Assembly: GCF_022965805.1 (NCBI RefSeq)
Contig: NC_133101.1
Coordinates: 47,200,342 to 47,264,341 of the forward strand
Source of the DNA: Primulina eburnea
Taxonomy: Eukaryota > Streptophyta > Magnoliopsida > Lamiales > Gesneriaceae
Reading direction: 5' to 3'
Length of the DNA: 64,000 bases
Shown here: one piece after another, positions 43,206-55,337 of the stretch
Layout of the letters: each line of letters opens with the position of its first letter
Position numbering within the stretch: position 1 is the first letter of the stretch
The notes under the pieces: generated by a model
The model's input: only the letters and a program-made list of their open reading frames with translations
What the model was told of the DNA's origin: nothing
Database searches by the model: none
Position numbers and translations under genes: made by a program

Positions 43206-45303
43206 GCAAGAGTCCATTTGTGTTTATCAATTTCAGAGAGATAAACAAAATCTCTTGATTCGAGATTTTAAATTTCATCCATGATGGCATCAAATTTACG
43301 TATTTGATGTTGTGTGCCTGCTTTCCAACATAGATCTTTTAGGTGCACATTTTTGAAATGTGTATTGAAATTAGAACATACGTGTCTAAGACAAAAACGA
43401 TGTACGCAACGTGGATGTCTCAAATCGGGTATCTCCTCAACAGCATTAATGATTCCACGATGTCTATCGGAGATAAGGCACACACCTGTTGATCCTCGAA
43501 CCACATGCTTGCATAGAAGTTCCAAAAACCACTTCCAGGAGTCGTATGTTTCCTCATCGACTATGGCAAATGCTAAGGGTAAGATTTGGTTGTTTCCATC
43601 TAAACCCACAGCTATAAGCATCTTGTGCTTATACTTCGTGTATACATGAGTACCATCAACACTAATTATTTTTCGACAATGTGCGAACCAATCTATACAT
43701 GGTCGGAAGGCCCAAAACACGTAGTTTAACACCTTCAATTGAGAATTGTATCTCGGTAAATGGTTCCACTCTACAATAGTGCCTGGATTGTACTTCACAA
43801 GGGCACCCATGTACCTTGGCAAAAGACGTATCGAACTCTCCCATGTACCATATACATTTTCCACCGCCCGCCTTAAACTGTACCATGCCTTACCATATGA
43901 GATTTGATAATTATATCGATCTTTGACAAGTTGGATAACATATTTAATCTCACACGAAGGATCACACCGAACAACACCGACAAGTATTTTTGCAATCATA
44001 TTCTTGTCCAAGTTATGGTGGTCTAACCCCACCTGGCTAGACATACATGTATGTGGACCATCATATTTCGTGATCTTGAAATACCCCAATTTTGATTTTA
44101 ACGATGCACGAAGAAGCCACGTACAATTGATATTTGAATGCTTATTTTTACAACGAACTTTCCACAAAGCCTTTGTACTCTCCACAACTTGATATTCACG
44201 TCGAGCAACTCTAACCAAAAAGTCCTTAACTGCTGCTATCAAATGATTTTTATCTTTAAAAATCATATTCGTGCAAATGTTCTCCTCTATCTGCATTGTA
44301 ATAACTCAAATTCGATGCAGATGGAATTCCAACAGAATCAGGGCGTTGCTCATCATATATTGTACTAAAGAATTGAGGTATGTCATATAAGGACACACCG
44401 ACAGGCGGGACAGATAATGGTAATGCATCGGGTCGGTGTTCAAGATTTGAAATGACGTCAAAAGGATATGCATGCATATGATCACCGGTGTCAGTTTGAG
44501 ATGGACAAATATCAGCAAATGTGGCATTTTCATCTTCATGCTCAGCTTCATCTGTTTCACTATCAGTTGTATCTGGTTCATTAAATATTTCGGTGGCGTG
44601 AAGGTGAACATCTATTGGCAACTCATGTGATCTTTGTTCATCAGGTATGACATGTGTCAGTACATGACTCGATCCACTACAATGCACACTCGGTGAACAA
44701 TCGAAACCTGCATGATTTGTGTCAACCGAGTACCATCCTCTAGCACCAGAATCCCATCCTCGTGTGGAAATAGGCCAATTAACATTTTCTCCTATGGTGC
44801 CAGTAATATACCGATCCCATCCCCCAGTCCAATCATTCGAATTATATCGATTTTCATCTATTGGTTCGAAAAAAAGCATTAGCGGAAGTACCGGCTTCAT
44901 CATTAAATCCCATCGAATTGAACCCTTCAGTTATACATGGAATGTATGATTCAGGAACCTCAACATGTACATTATGCTTGACGAAATCCGTTTTGATATA
45001 CAATTCGATACATCGCATTTCGTTAATAGAATCCAGCATAAACTGTAAATTGTTGTCATCATTGATGTCAAGATGCACTTCTACACAATGTGACTTATCC
45101 ATGTAGGAATATTTTGTTGACAATTTTAAGTTAAATTTTGATTTCTCAATATTTTTCAGACGGTACACTACTTCCTTTAATTCATGAAAATTAATAGATC
45201 TTGGTATTCGTGTTGCCCTCAACGCAGTTGTACTATATTTTACAGTGTGATGTCCTATAACAACTTTGCCACCTACGAATAAAAGCACCGACACATTGTC
45301 CAT
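43190..45303 (-). pseudogene. Mutator-like (MULE) transposase, frameshifted and 3'-truncated
   Basis: Start MDNVSVLLFVGGKVVIGHHT at 45303, an N-terminal PB1-like region typical of plant MULEs, then an acidic linker. Next is a MuDR-type DNA-binding region (FKDKNHLIAAVKDFLVRVAR, WKVRCKNKHSNINCTWLLRA) and the MULE transposase domain with catalytic Asp in ISVDGTHVYTKYKHKM and VCLISDRHRGIINAV (D214 and D277 counted from 44296). The frame shifts at two homopolymers, 44869-44875 and 44258-44262. After a stop near 43268, family sequence continues to HKWTLAHNGG at 43190 and ends, overlapping the PMD gene. The last catalytic region and the SWIM zinc finger are lost. Confidence 0.9.
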
Positions 45304-45420
45304 TCCTATAAAAATAAAATTCAATACGTCACACAGAACACAAATGTGATAACAAATTTTTTATATTACAATTGAATAATAAAATCATTTTAATGTACAC
45401 TTTTTTCATAACCATTTTTT

Positions 45421-45453
<33 letters not shown>

Positions 45454-46450
45454 TTTTATAATACTAATAATTCTGTACAATAAATAAACGGTCATCTTAA
45501 ATACGAATAAAATTAACAATTAAATCATTATACTTATTTTTATTTAACAAAGTAAGAAAAAAAAAAATATTTATAACAATAGATTTTTTTATTACTTTTG
45601 TAAAAAATATCAACGGTAATACTTAATTTTTTTATACCATGCCTAAATAAAACAACAACAATAATAATTACATTTATAAAAATAATTGTTACTCTAAATT
45701 AAAAAATCTTAAATTTTATTTTTATTTTACAAGTTAATAATAATACAAATATAATAAGTTTTCACAATATGCTTATAAAATAAATTAATAATAAAATTAA
45801 TTAATTACACAAATTATTTTGTGTATAATACGTTAAGAACAAAAATATAATATTTATAATAAAAAATTTTATGTAAGTTGTATAAAATAAACTAACTGTA
45901 ATACTTGAACCTAAATAAAACAATAACATCAATACTAATTATAAATATAAGTATTATTATATTTATTTTTTAAAAAACGTTAATTAGTATTGTAAATTAC
46001 AAAAATTATATTTCTTAGTTACATTCAATAATACTACAAATAATAATTTTTATAATAATAAGTTTTCATACTACGCATTGTCAAATAAATTAGTAAATAA
46101 TGAAGTGAATTATAATATTTGTTTGTATGTAAGCAGTTAAAACAAAATTAACAATAATCAAAACTTTAACTCAAAAAATAATCACAAATAAAGAATTTAA
46201 CAATTTCAATCCAACTACAAAATTTAATTTCGAGAGTATAAGTATTTTACCTCGTATGTGGAAGAAGAAACTAATATTGAGTACCTTCAACAATGAAATA
46301 GATTCAACACTGAAAAAAATGTATCACGAAGAATCGGCCGAAACAATTTGAAAGACGCTTCAAAAAATTTCAGACCAACGAGAAATGATAATAACAAATG
46401 TTCTCTATACGTTCATCGATTTTATAACCAAATTTTAAATATTCGGTCAA
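45304..46450. other. AT-rich region upstream of the MULE gene
   Basis: Over 1.1 kb of very AT-rich DNA with (ATA)n at 45421-45451 and many poly-A/T runs. No gene seen. It presumably includes the MULE promoter and subterminal region. Confidence 0.5.
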
Positions 46451-46711
46451 AAACACGCCATTCAAAATGGCGTGTTTATTGATTTCAACCAATACATCTC
46501 ATCACTCTGTGATCACACATTATTTTGAGTTGCTCGTCACATCCCATCAATCTGTCACCACAATTATAAATATTAATTAAAAAAAAATTCAACAAGTCCC
46601 GCCATCCAAGACGGCGGGACTACATTGAGAAAAAAAATAAGTCCCGCCATCTTGGACGGCGGGACTTGATTGAGAAAAAAAAAATTCACGCCATCAGAGA
46701 CCGCGGGACTT
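46451..46711. repeat. Hairpin units on the right side of the MULE/PMD block
   Basis: AAACACGCCATTCAAAATGG plus CGTGTTT (46451-46477) is a palindrome. Three further units have stem (AA)GTCCCGCC / GGCGGGAC(TT): 46594-46621, 46639-46667 and a decayed one at 46686-46711. The CGCC/GGCG stem core is shared with the left array, suggesting both are subterminal parts of one element. Confidence 0.85.
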
Positions 46712-47184
46712 TCTCATCAAAAATCTTTCTTTCTAGTTCTCTATTCTTATTGAAATCGTGGAGGAATACATTATATATAATACATAGATATAAAAGAATA
46801 ATAAATAATATTTAGATATAAAATCGTGGAGAAAAAAAATATATTTTTTTAGGTTTGAGTTGATTCATGCGGAATATATACATAGATATAAAAGAATAAT
46901 AAATAATATTTAGAATATAATCAAACAATAAAGATAAAAAATTAATTATGATTTAAATTGTTCTCGACATATTGTTTTGTCAGAAAAAGTGTTACCTTGA
47001 ATCTAGTGTGATATTTTCCCAACCTCATCAAAATTGAACTTAAGGTGTCTGGAGCTCGTCTCAGTGTGTTTTTTTGATCGTCGTGTACCAGATGTTGGAT
47101 TTTATCTTGCATTCGATCGAGTGTTCCTTTGGGGAAAGAAGTTGCAGTGTTAGTGTCTTTGACGAATTACATTATTACAGATGA
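46712..47184. other. Flank between hairpin array and copia-2 LTR, with an exon-like stretch
   Basis: Contains a direct repeat (GATATAAAAGAATAATAAAT at about 46790 and 46882). On the minus strand 46996-47166 is a 57-codon open stretch (DTNTATSFPKGTLDRMQDK ... LSSILMRLGKYHTRFK) ending at a good splice donor (AAG|GTAACA). It reads like a short exon, but I do not recognise the protein. Confidence 0.35.
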
Positions 47185-49438
47185 TGTATCGAATTCTTGT
47201 ACCTAAGACACAGCGGAAGTTTAAAATTTTTTACTTAGGCGTCGTGTATTTAAAAACAATCATAGGGAATTTAGAATTATACTTTTGCGCTTAAAATGCT
47301 GGACTCCAAACTATTTTGGTTTTTAAGTGGAGATAGTCTTTCTTGTAAATCTCTATGAACGGCTCTTATTCTTTGATCGCCTAATTGGTTCCGAGATCAG
47401 AAGCTTTGTTCCTCGTTTGAATTGTACTAGAAATGGCAAGCGATTTATGCGTTGAGACTGCAGCCTCCGAATTTCCAAAATCCAGAGTTGGCGTGGTGTG
47501 GTGTGGAAGAAAGCACTTGGCCGAATTTTTATTCAAAATTCTTTATGTAGATGTGACTTTCAAGGTGAGAAAGGAAGGAATTATTTTGTGTTTTTGTGTG
47601 AAAATCATGGTATGTATTATAAGTCCTAATGCTATATATATAGAGTAAGACTCCTAATCTAATTAGGAGTCCCTTTCACACAAGGAATCTAATAATTTTA
47701 TTATATTTAAACTCTCATGTAATTAATATATAATGTATTAACTTTTAATAATCTATGATATAATAATACCACATACAAATATTTGTATCACCATATAAAA
47801 TATATACATGTATATGTACATTAAATTAAATAACCATTGTTTAATTTATAAATTAACTTTGTGGTTAATTTAATTCTAGAATCTTCTAGATCATTTATAA
47901 GAATTTGTACATGTTAGTAGTCACCACTATTAACACAATATTTAATTAGCAAATTCTAAATTCAAGAAAAAAATGATTACGAATTCATTATAACCCCGAT
48001 CGACGATCCGAGAGCGCCGATATATCAAAGATACAAGTCTTGTTCATATAATGAAAATCGAAAATTTCGAAGATCAAAATTTTCTTTTACCAAATTTAGA
48101 ACTTGCCATATATGGCAGTTACCATATTTGGCAGCTGCCAGTTTTCTAAACTTTTTTACTAAAATAGGTAGTTCCACTCTCGTTCCTTATTTAGCAACCA
48201 TGCCAACTTGTATTTCTTCCATCGTATAGAATCAACTCATAAAATTCTTTATAAGCTTCATGTTTGATCTCCATCAAACTATAGTCGCTAAATTCCAACT
48301 CCTTGAAATTTGACTATCTCAATGGGAAAACGGAATAAGATATTTGTATGATCCTCAATGGTTCAGGGATAGAGCTAGCTGTGGGTTCACATCTCCATGT
48401 GATTCAGAATAACATTTATTCTTATTCGGGTTTACCTTAGTTAACACCATTCTTATCATCAACTCCTTGATCAAGATTATAAAAACTTATTTCTGTTTGC
48501 ACCTATTGGATTATGGTAAGAGCGTCTAGTAGCATCGCTCCATGATCCCCTAGGTATCATTGATAGTACCTGCAAGAACCTTTAGTCATGGTTAGTGTAC
48601 AGTACGGTCCATTGAACACATATATTCCTGTCGAATCTGCGACCATTGCTATATCGAGAGTTGCATAGGAATTCGACAACGATGAGATTCATCTTTGAGT
48701 ACTAATGGTGTCATGGTATGTGCAACTAGAAAAACACCTTCCCCAAAAGTATATTTCTTACGCTGGCCAGAGAATCCTTGCATTATTAACTCATCAGATC
48801 ACATAGGATATCTTCACCCGTAGGCGAATAGTGAATCCTCGACGACTACAATGCATTTGCTCCTACGTATTTCGAAACTACACCCAACCTCGACACTTGA
48901 TGACCCTCGATGGAGTCGTTAAACAGATCAAAGTGCATGTTAGTACGTATAGCCCTACATTGTCTCGGGTCAAAGGACTGATGGTGTACAACCGTAACTG
49001 CGGACTTTTCCACCCGATAAATGAGAATCAATTGGATAATCCGAGGGAGGGTTGTTCAATGCATCATCATATGATCACCCATTTGTGTGAATGGACATCT
49101 CCATGCCCTTGTCAATGAAACATGACGTTTACATCACAGATGATAGTTTCAATCTCGAGCGACCTTTATGCTTATTTTAGGCGGCTTATTAGACTAAGAA
49201 CTGTTTAGAATATACAGTACACTTCTTAATAAGTTCCATGATCTTACGTTGCGACACAAACCTCATGTTATCTATTGTATATTCAATGACTTTATTTATG
49301 TAGATTGTATGGGTATACAGATAAAGTAAAATGCATTATCTATTAAAATCATAAAATATTATTAAAATAAAGATTGTTTTACATTACAGTCAATAAACCC
49401 TGAGCCACAAGTTGGCTTGCGGGACACCTACTCTAACA
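47185..49438 (-). mobile_element. copia-2 3' LTR, 2.25 kb
   Basis: From TGTTAGAGTAGGTGTCCCGC at 49438 to AATTCGATACA at 47185 on the minus strand, preceded by a purine tract (GGGCAAGTGAGAGAT) and copia pol. It pairs with the 5' LTR 58790 onwards: CTTGGGTTTACC-type blocks and the AATTTTCGATTTTCATT region occur in both. Confidence 0.9.
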
Positions 49439-50941
49439 ATCTCTCACTTGCCCTATAGCCAACTACCCATAGATCTGACCTATTGATTCGTGATGCTTCT
49501 CAAACAATGGTCTTGGCAAGGGCTTCGTCAGTAGATAAACAACATTATTTGGCTCTCTCTACCAATATTTCTCCTCTTCCTACAATCTCCCGGATTATGC
49601 GGAACTTCCTCAGTATATGTTTGGATCGTTGATGAGACATCGGTTCCTTTTCTTGCACAACGACATCGGTGTTGTTACAATAGATCGGTACTGGATCAAT
49701 TTTTTGAGGAATGACACCAAACTCTTGGAGGAAATTCATCATCCAAACACCCTCCTTTGCTGCAGCCGATGCAGCTATGTAGTCGGCCTCAGTGGTTGAA
49801 TCCGCTATGGTGTCTTGCTTAGAACTCTTCCAAGAGACAGCACCACCATTTAGCTTGAATAAAAATCCAGAGGTCGATTTCAAATCATCCACATCTGATT
49901 GGAAGCTAGAATCAGTGTAGCATTCCAATTTTAGTTCTCCACTAATATATACCAAGAACAAATTCTTAGTTCTTTTCAAGTACTAAAGAATGTACTTCAC
50001 TGCTGTCCAATGCAGTGGAGCGGATTCGACTGATATCTTCTTGCGACACTCAGTACCTATGCAATATTAGGTCGAGTAGATCTCATACCATAGATAATAC
50101 TGCATATAGCAAACCCATATGGAATGCGGTTCATGGTTTCCATCTCTTCATCGAGTCTTAGGGCACATAGACTTTAATAGAGTCAGACCATGAGACATTT
50201 GGAGATATCCTCTCTTGGACTCCTCCATAGAGAATCTCCTCAGTATGGTATCGATATATGTGGATTGGGTGAGCCCTAGCATCCTCTTTGATCTATCCCT
50301 GTAGATCTGTATTCCTAATACATATGATGCTTCACCTATATCCTTCATAAAGAACTTACTAGCTAACCATACTTTAGTTGACTGCAACATCATACATCAT
50401 TCTCAATGACTAATATTTCATCAACATAATGTACCAGGAATGTTACTGCACTCCTACTAGCCTTCTTGTATACACAAGATTTCTAACGATTTTTGGCAAA
50501 ATAAAACTCTTTGATAGTCTTGTCAAATATGAGGTTCCAGTTCCTTGTTGCCTGTTTGATTCCATAAATGGATCTATGAAGTTTGCATACTTTATGCTCT
50601 ATTCCTACTGTGTGAATTCTTTAGGTTGAGACATATAAATCATCTTCTTTAATACCCCATTAAAGAGCGTTGTCTTCACATCCATTTGCCATATTTCATA
50701 GTCATACCATGCTGCTATGGCTAGCATTATCCTATTGTACTTGACCATTGCGAATGGAGAAAATGTTTCTTCATAGTTAATACCTTACCTTTGAGTATGT
50801 CATTTTTCTACCATTCTAGCTTTGAAGGTCACGATCTTCTCATCCGATCCAAATTTTCTCTTGTAAATCCATTTGCATCCTATGGGAACAATTCCCTCAG
50901 GTGTATCTACTAAGGACCATACTTGGTTCGAATACATGGAG
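49439..50941 (-). pseudogene. pol: copia-2 reverse transcriptase (C-terminal part) and RNase H
   Basis: RT from HSMYSNQVWSLVDTPEGIV (next to the inserted LTR) through IGCKWIYKRKFGSDEKIV. The catalytic block reads YVDEILV near 50420 in place of YVDDIL. It continues with FFMKDIGEASYVLGIQIYRD and STYIDTILRRFSMEESKRGY. RNase H: LECYTDSSFQSDVDDLKSTS, GAVSWKSSKQDTIADSTTEA, then the C-terminus to about 49460. Several frameshifts and stops. RT begins on the far side of the LTR at 53679. Confidence 0.88.
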
Positions 50942-53678
50942 TGTAACGCCCGAAAAACCAACATACGTAAACCACATGCATGCAAACAAATTAAATTGCA
51001 TAATTGTTTTACTTAATTGTTTTTAAATACTTTATTGATGCATATTATATGATTAAAGGTATGATTAAAAGATTATACGGTATGATTTCATGAATGTGAA
51101 GGATTATACCCGAATATTCGATAATAGGCTGGGGAAAAGAGATCGAGGACGACCAAGAATAAATAAATAAATATTTTCAAGGCTTCTTAATATGATTAAA
51201 AATGATTAAATTTTTCTAAAAATGATAGAATTTAAATTATCTTACTAGACGAACTCGATTTTATTTGGGAAGCCGATTTTGGGCAAACGAGTAATTTTTA
51301 AAATATCAAATGTTTTATTTTTGAAAACTAAATTTTATAAACTTTTATTTTTCAATTAAATAAGGATTATTTGGCCTAATTTAACTAAATTGAGTAGGAC
51401 CAATTGCCCCTACACTTGAAGGCCCAAAACATAAGCCCATTAACATGCAAATTAAAATCTATAAAAAATACAAACCTAAGTCACTTTTGAAGCATAAACC
51501 AGCTGAAAATTTCACACACAGCACACCAATTTTTGAAAAATTCAAGGAGGAAAAGTAGGGCTCTTCTTCGTCTGTTCGTCCCTTCTCGTGCCCCTCTCCC
51601 ACGACCGTGTATTCGAGCGTTTTAAAACGCAAAGACACGTTTTCTAAAGCCCTTTGACGCATCATTCAAACCATAATATGCATGTGTTTGATTATCTTTG
51701 CATAAAAAATATTTACGTGCGATGGTTTAACGACATGACGATTATTTTCAAAAGTTTTGATGATTTTACACTTATTCGAAAAACGCTATGATTCTTAAGG
51801 ACACACTACCATTAGAAGATGTTTTAGGGACAAGAAAGAGTCGTTAAGGGTTGAAACGAAGGCTAGAAATGTGATGGCCAGGGAAGCACATGCCTAGGGT
51901 TTTCCCCTAGCCACCCGAGTGCTTGTTGGTTCAGTTATGGGGCTTGGCCAGGGGTGGGCTGGGGCTCGGTGAGGGGCATGGTTAAGGGTCTAGTAGGGTC
52001 CTAGCCATGGCTGGTCGATAGGAAAGAGTCAATGATCTCATGGACTCTTCCCATGCGTCTTTGGTGCAAGCCGCGAACAGCAGCTGGGTGGAGGGTCCAA
52101 ACTGGTTTGGCTAGCTTAGGCTAGGTCTGAGGGTGGTGAGGGTCAGGAGGGTTCGGTCTTGGTGGTGGCTCGAGTGGAGGATCCTTGTCTCGCTAAACTC
52201 CTAGGGCAACCGTGCCTCACCTATAGGGGTTGTGGCGTGGGCTAAGGTCTGGTTCAATGGGTCAAGGATGGTGCGTATGGTCCATAAGGGGTCTGTTCAG
52301 GGTTTGGCTTGAGGTGGCTAGGGCATGGTTCGAGAAAATCGCAAGATGGCTCGATGCTTGGGTTCGAAATAGGGTAGTTAGGATAAAATGGCTTGAATTG
52401 TTAGCCCCCCCAGGGTGGTTCATGGCTCACAAGGGTAGCTTAGGTAATAGAAAGTCTATGTTTAAAATTTGGGAAGAAAATACTAAAGTTTGAATTAATT
52501 TGGGAATTAAATGCTTCACGAAATAGTTATTAAAGAATTAAATCGAATACTTGAATTTAAGCTAAATAAAAATATTAAAAATTAAATTTAATCTTAAATA
52601 ATTATTTGGATGATCTAGAGTCAATAAAACTAAGAAAAGTAAAAAATCGAGAAATTTTACGTCCAAGAGCAAAACGATCATTTTATACCTAGGTAGTTAC
52701 GATAAGGGTTGGCAGCGTCCCGAAGAGTCATAACGCATGTTAAATGATATAAAATGATGATTTTGATGAAAAAAATGGAATTTTATGATTTATGGTAAAG
52801 CTGTGCAATTTTTACTATTAAAATGCTATTTTTGGAAAGTCATGATATTTTATGTTTTAAAAAGGAAAAAAGAAAAATGTTTTGAGGGATTTGAATTGAT
52901 TGTGACATAATATATAAGATATGTGGGGGATCCGTTTTAAGAAAGAACAGTGAACTTACAATTTTATGGGAATGTCGTGAGGGACAAGGCCTTAGAGGGA
53001 GCCCGTTTACGGGACAAGGCCCCAGAGGAGCCCGACGATCGTATTTCCATGATGATGCCTAGTGCCCCTCCCCTGCGCAATGGGAGCTAAGATTGATCAG
53101 TCGACCAGAGGATAAAATGCTAGACACTTTCAAGGATCAAAATTCACCCAAAATGATAAAGGATGCAAAGCTTTAACAATTTAATGATATTACGATATAT
53201 GATTTATTTATGCTTAAAAGTTATTTTAAATAAAAGTATGATTTTAATGTATGTGCTTGTATATATATTATTTTCTAGCCATGTTTAGAATGTGCTGAGT
53301 CATTAGACTCACTAGATTTGAATGCTGCATGTGATGATGATATTGAAGGAGGCGCTGACGCTTGAGTGAATCGAGTACAACAGTACACTCCCGAGAGACA
53401 TTTATTCCGCATTAGATTGTTAATTAAAAGTCTTAAAAGATTTTTGTTAGGGATTTTATTAGAGATTTTATGCTTTATTTTGAAGCCAGTTTGATAATGT
53501 TAAAGGTAGAAGTCGAATTTTGGTAATTGACGTCTTTCGAGATTTTATGCACTTGAGATTTAAATTGTTAAATTATTTTGATTTATGTAAATGTTAAGTT
53601 ATTTTTAATTGGTGTTTTCAAATTAATGGGTATGAAAAAAATAGTAGAATTTCAAAGTAAAAAATAAGGGTCGTTTCA
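50942..53678 (+). mobile_element. Solo gypsy LTR, 2.74 kb, inserted in copia-2 RT
   Basis: Starts TGTAACGCCCGAAAAACC and ends AAGGGTCGTTTCA. It is flanked by TGGAG (50937-50941) and TGGCG (53679-53683), a target duplication with one mismatch. It interrupts copia RT between WLEAMQSEID and MYSNQVWSLVD. Near its 3' end GTGCTGAGTCATTAGACTCA matches the motif in the other LTRs of this family. Confidence 0.87.
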
Positions 53679-53981
53679 TGGCGTCTATCTCGGACTGCAT
53701 GGCTTCAAGCCATTTAGATGAATCGGCATCAGACAATGCTTCCTTGAAATTCCTTGGATCACATCCAGGAATTAGCTCACTTTGGCCCTCTTCAAGAAGT
53801 AGGCTCAACCTATTAGGCTTGTGTTTTTATGATTGGTTGTTGGGGTGTGGCTTCGACTACTTGGTGGGTGATTCTCAAACCAAACAAAATTCTATCATCA
53901 TACCTTTTCTATCTAATAAAAACTCCTTCTCTAAGAAGGTGGCATTCCTTGAAACAAACACATTTGCTTCACTTGGATAAT
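53679..53981 (-). pseudogene. pol: copia-2 integrase-RT linker and start of RT
   Basis: The minus strand reads NVFVSRNATFLEKEFLLDRK at the integrase C-terminal end, then, in another frame, PRNFKEALSDADSSKWLEAM with QSEID at the RT start. The frame is lost between. It is bounded by insert B on the right and by the solo LTR on the left. Confidence 0.85.
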
Positions 53982-55327
53982 TTGGAACATTTCATGTTCA
54001 CAATTTTTACTTGATTTTGATGTTAACAAAACTTGTTATTTAGTTTCTAATAATCTACCTTAGTGCGCAGATAGCTGAAACTAAAATAATCAGTTACGAG
54101 CCAAAACTGAAGCTGTCGAAGACGCCAATTGAAAGCATCAACTGATCAACAAAAGTGAACCAGTTCAACTGATGAATCGTAAATGAATTCAAATGAATGA
54201 TCAGCGGATAGGTGGTTCAGCAGGAGAACCTCAGAAGTACGGCCAGCCGAAGGAGTGTTCAACTGATGAAAAGCCTAGCTGACTAGTTCAACTGAACAAG
54301 AGTGAAATCAGTTCAACTGACTAGTCAACTGATTTCACCAGCCCAATTGAAGACCGGTTCAACTGACCAGTTCAGAACATCAGTTAGGAGCAATCAGGTG
54401 CAGATCAAGACAAGCTGATATAAGTGGAATCCAGCTGTGCGAAAAGGTACAAAAGCAATTGTGAAGTAAAAGGAAAATAATGAACGTTGCATCAGAGCTT
54501 AAAGCCAAAAGTTTTGGAATGGATTTCGAGGAACAGATTCAAAATGCAACATATACAATAATTGAGTCTCACTGTACGATCAAGCTTTACACCCATAAAT
54601 AGAGGGTGAAGATCAGGGAAGAAACATATACAACAAGATAGAAAAGAAAAAGGGCATGCTTCAAAATCATATCAGCTTAAGAGAGAATCATCCAGCCCAG
54701 TCAAGAGAACACTTTAACGTATTATCAGCTTTGTTTTAGAAGCATATTTCCCTCAGTGTGTGAAAACACTTTCGGGTAGTTTTCAGAGATCAGTTCTCAC
54801 ACACACACCACCACCACCCAAATACCGTCTTGCCTAATGACGTAAAACTTGTGTATGAAGTCTTTCTCACATAGACGTTAAAAAAGTGTTGACTGGAAGG
54901 TGCTGCCTTCAGTATAGTCTAGGAGTTCAGTTAGGCATTGGGTTAGTCTTAAGCTGGGTGGGTTTGTACAAGTAGTTGTATAAATCAAAGTCTTCTAGTG
55001 AATCCTACCCGAGGTGGTAGAAAGGGTGACGTAGGAACAGTTGAAGTCTCCGAACATCCATAAACATATCTTGTGTATTTAACTGTTTAACTATTGTTTT
55101 CAAACTGATTTAACAAGTTAGAGCATCCATCTGTTCAGTTCTCACAATAACTGAACTGATGAATGCAAAAACTGATCTAGTCTATTGGTTATTCAGTTAC
55201 ACAGGATATACAAATATATCAGTGTTTCTTAACGAATGATTATTTCGAGTGTTTTCCGCTTGATTTTATACCAAACTCGATCTAATTCATCGGTTTATAT
55301 ATTCTTAGAACACGATCTATTGCAGAT
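53982..55327 (+). mobile_element. LTR-like non-coding insert B, related to insert A
   Basis: 1.35 kb inserted in copia-2. CTTGGATAAT is repeated at both edges (53972-53981, 55328-55337); joining across it restores the integrase reading KYYPSEANVFVSRN. No coding frame. It carries many TTCAACTGA / CAGTTCAACTGA motifs (54100-54380), a TATA-like CCATAAATAGAGG (54593-54605) and the GGGTGACGTAGGA ... AAGTCTCCGAACATCCA block shared with insert A. A 10-bp target duplication is long for an LTR element; no inverted repeats or poly-A tail are visible. Class uncertain. Confidence 0.6.
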
Positions 55328-55337
55328 CTTGGATAAT

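Noticed and set aside
52230..52493. 87-codon frame with many Trp and Gly
   Set aside because: Lies inside a solo LTR, has no family features and is not shared with the sister LTRs.
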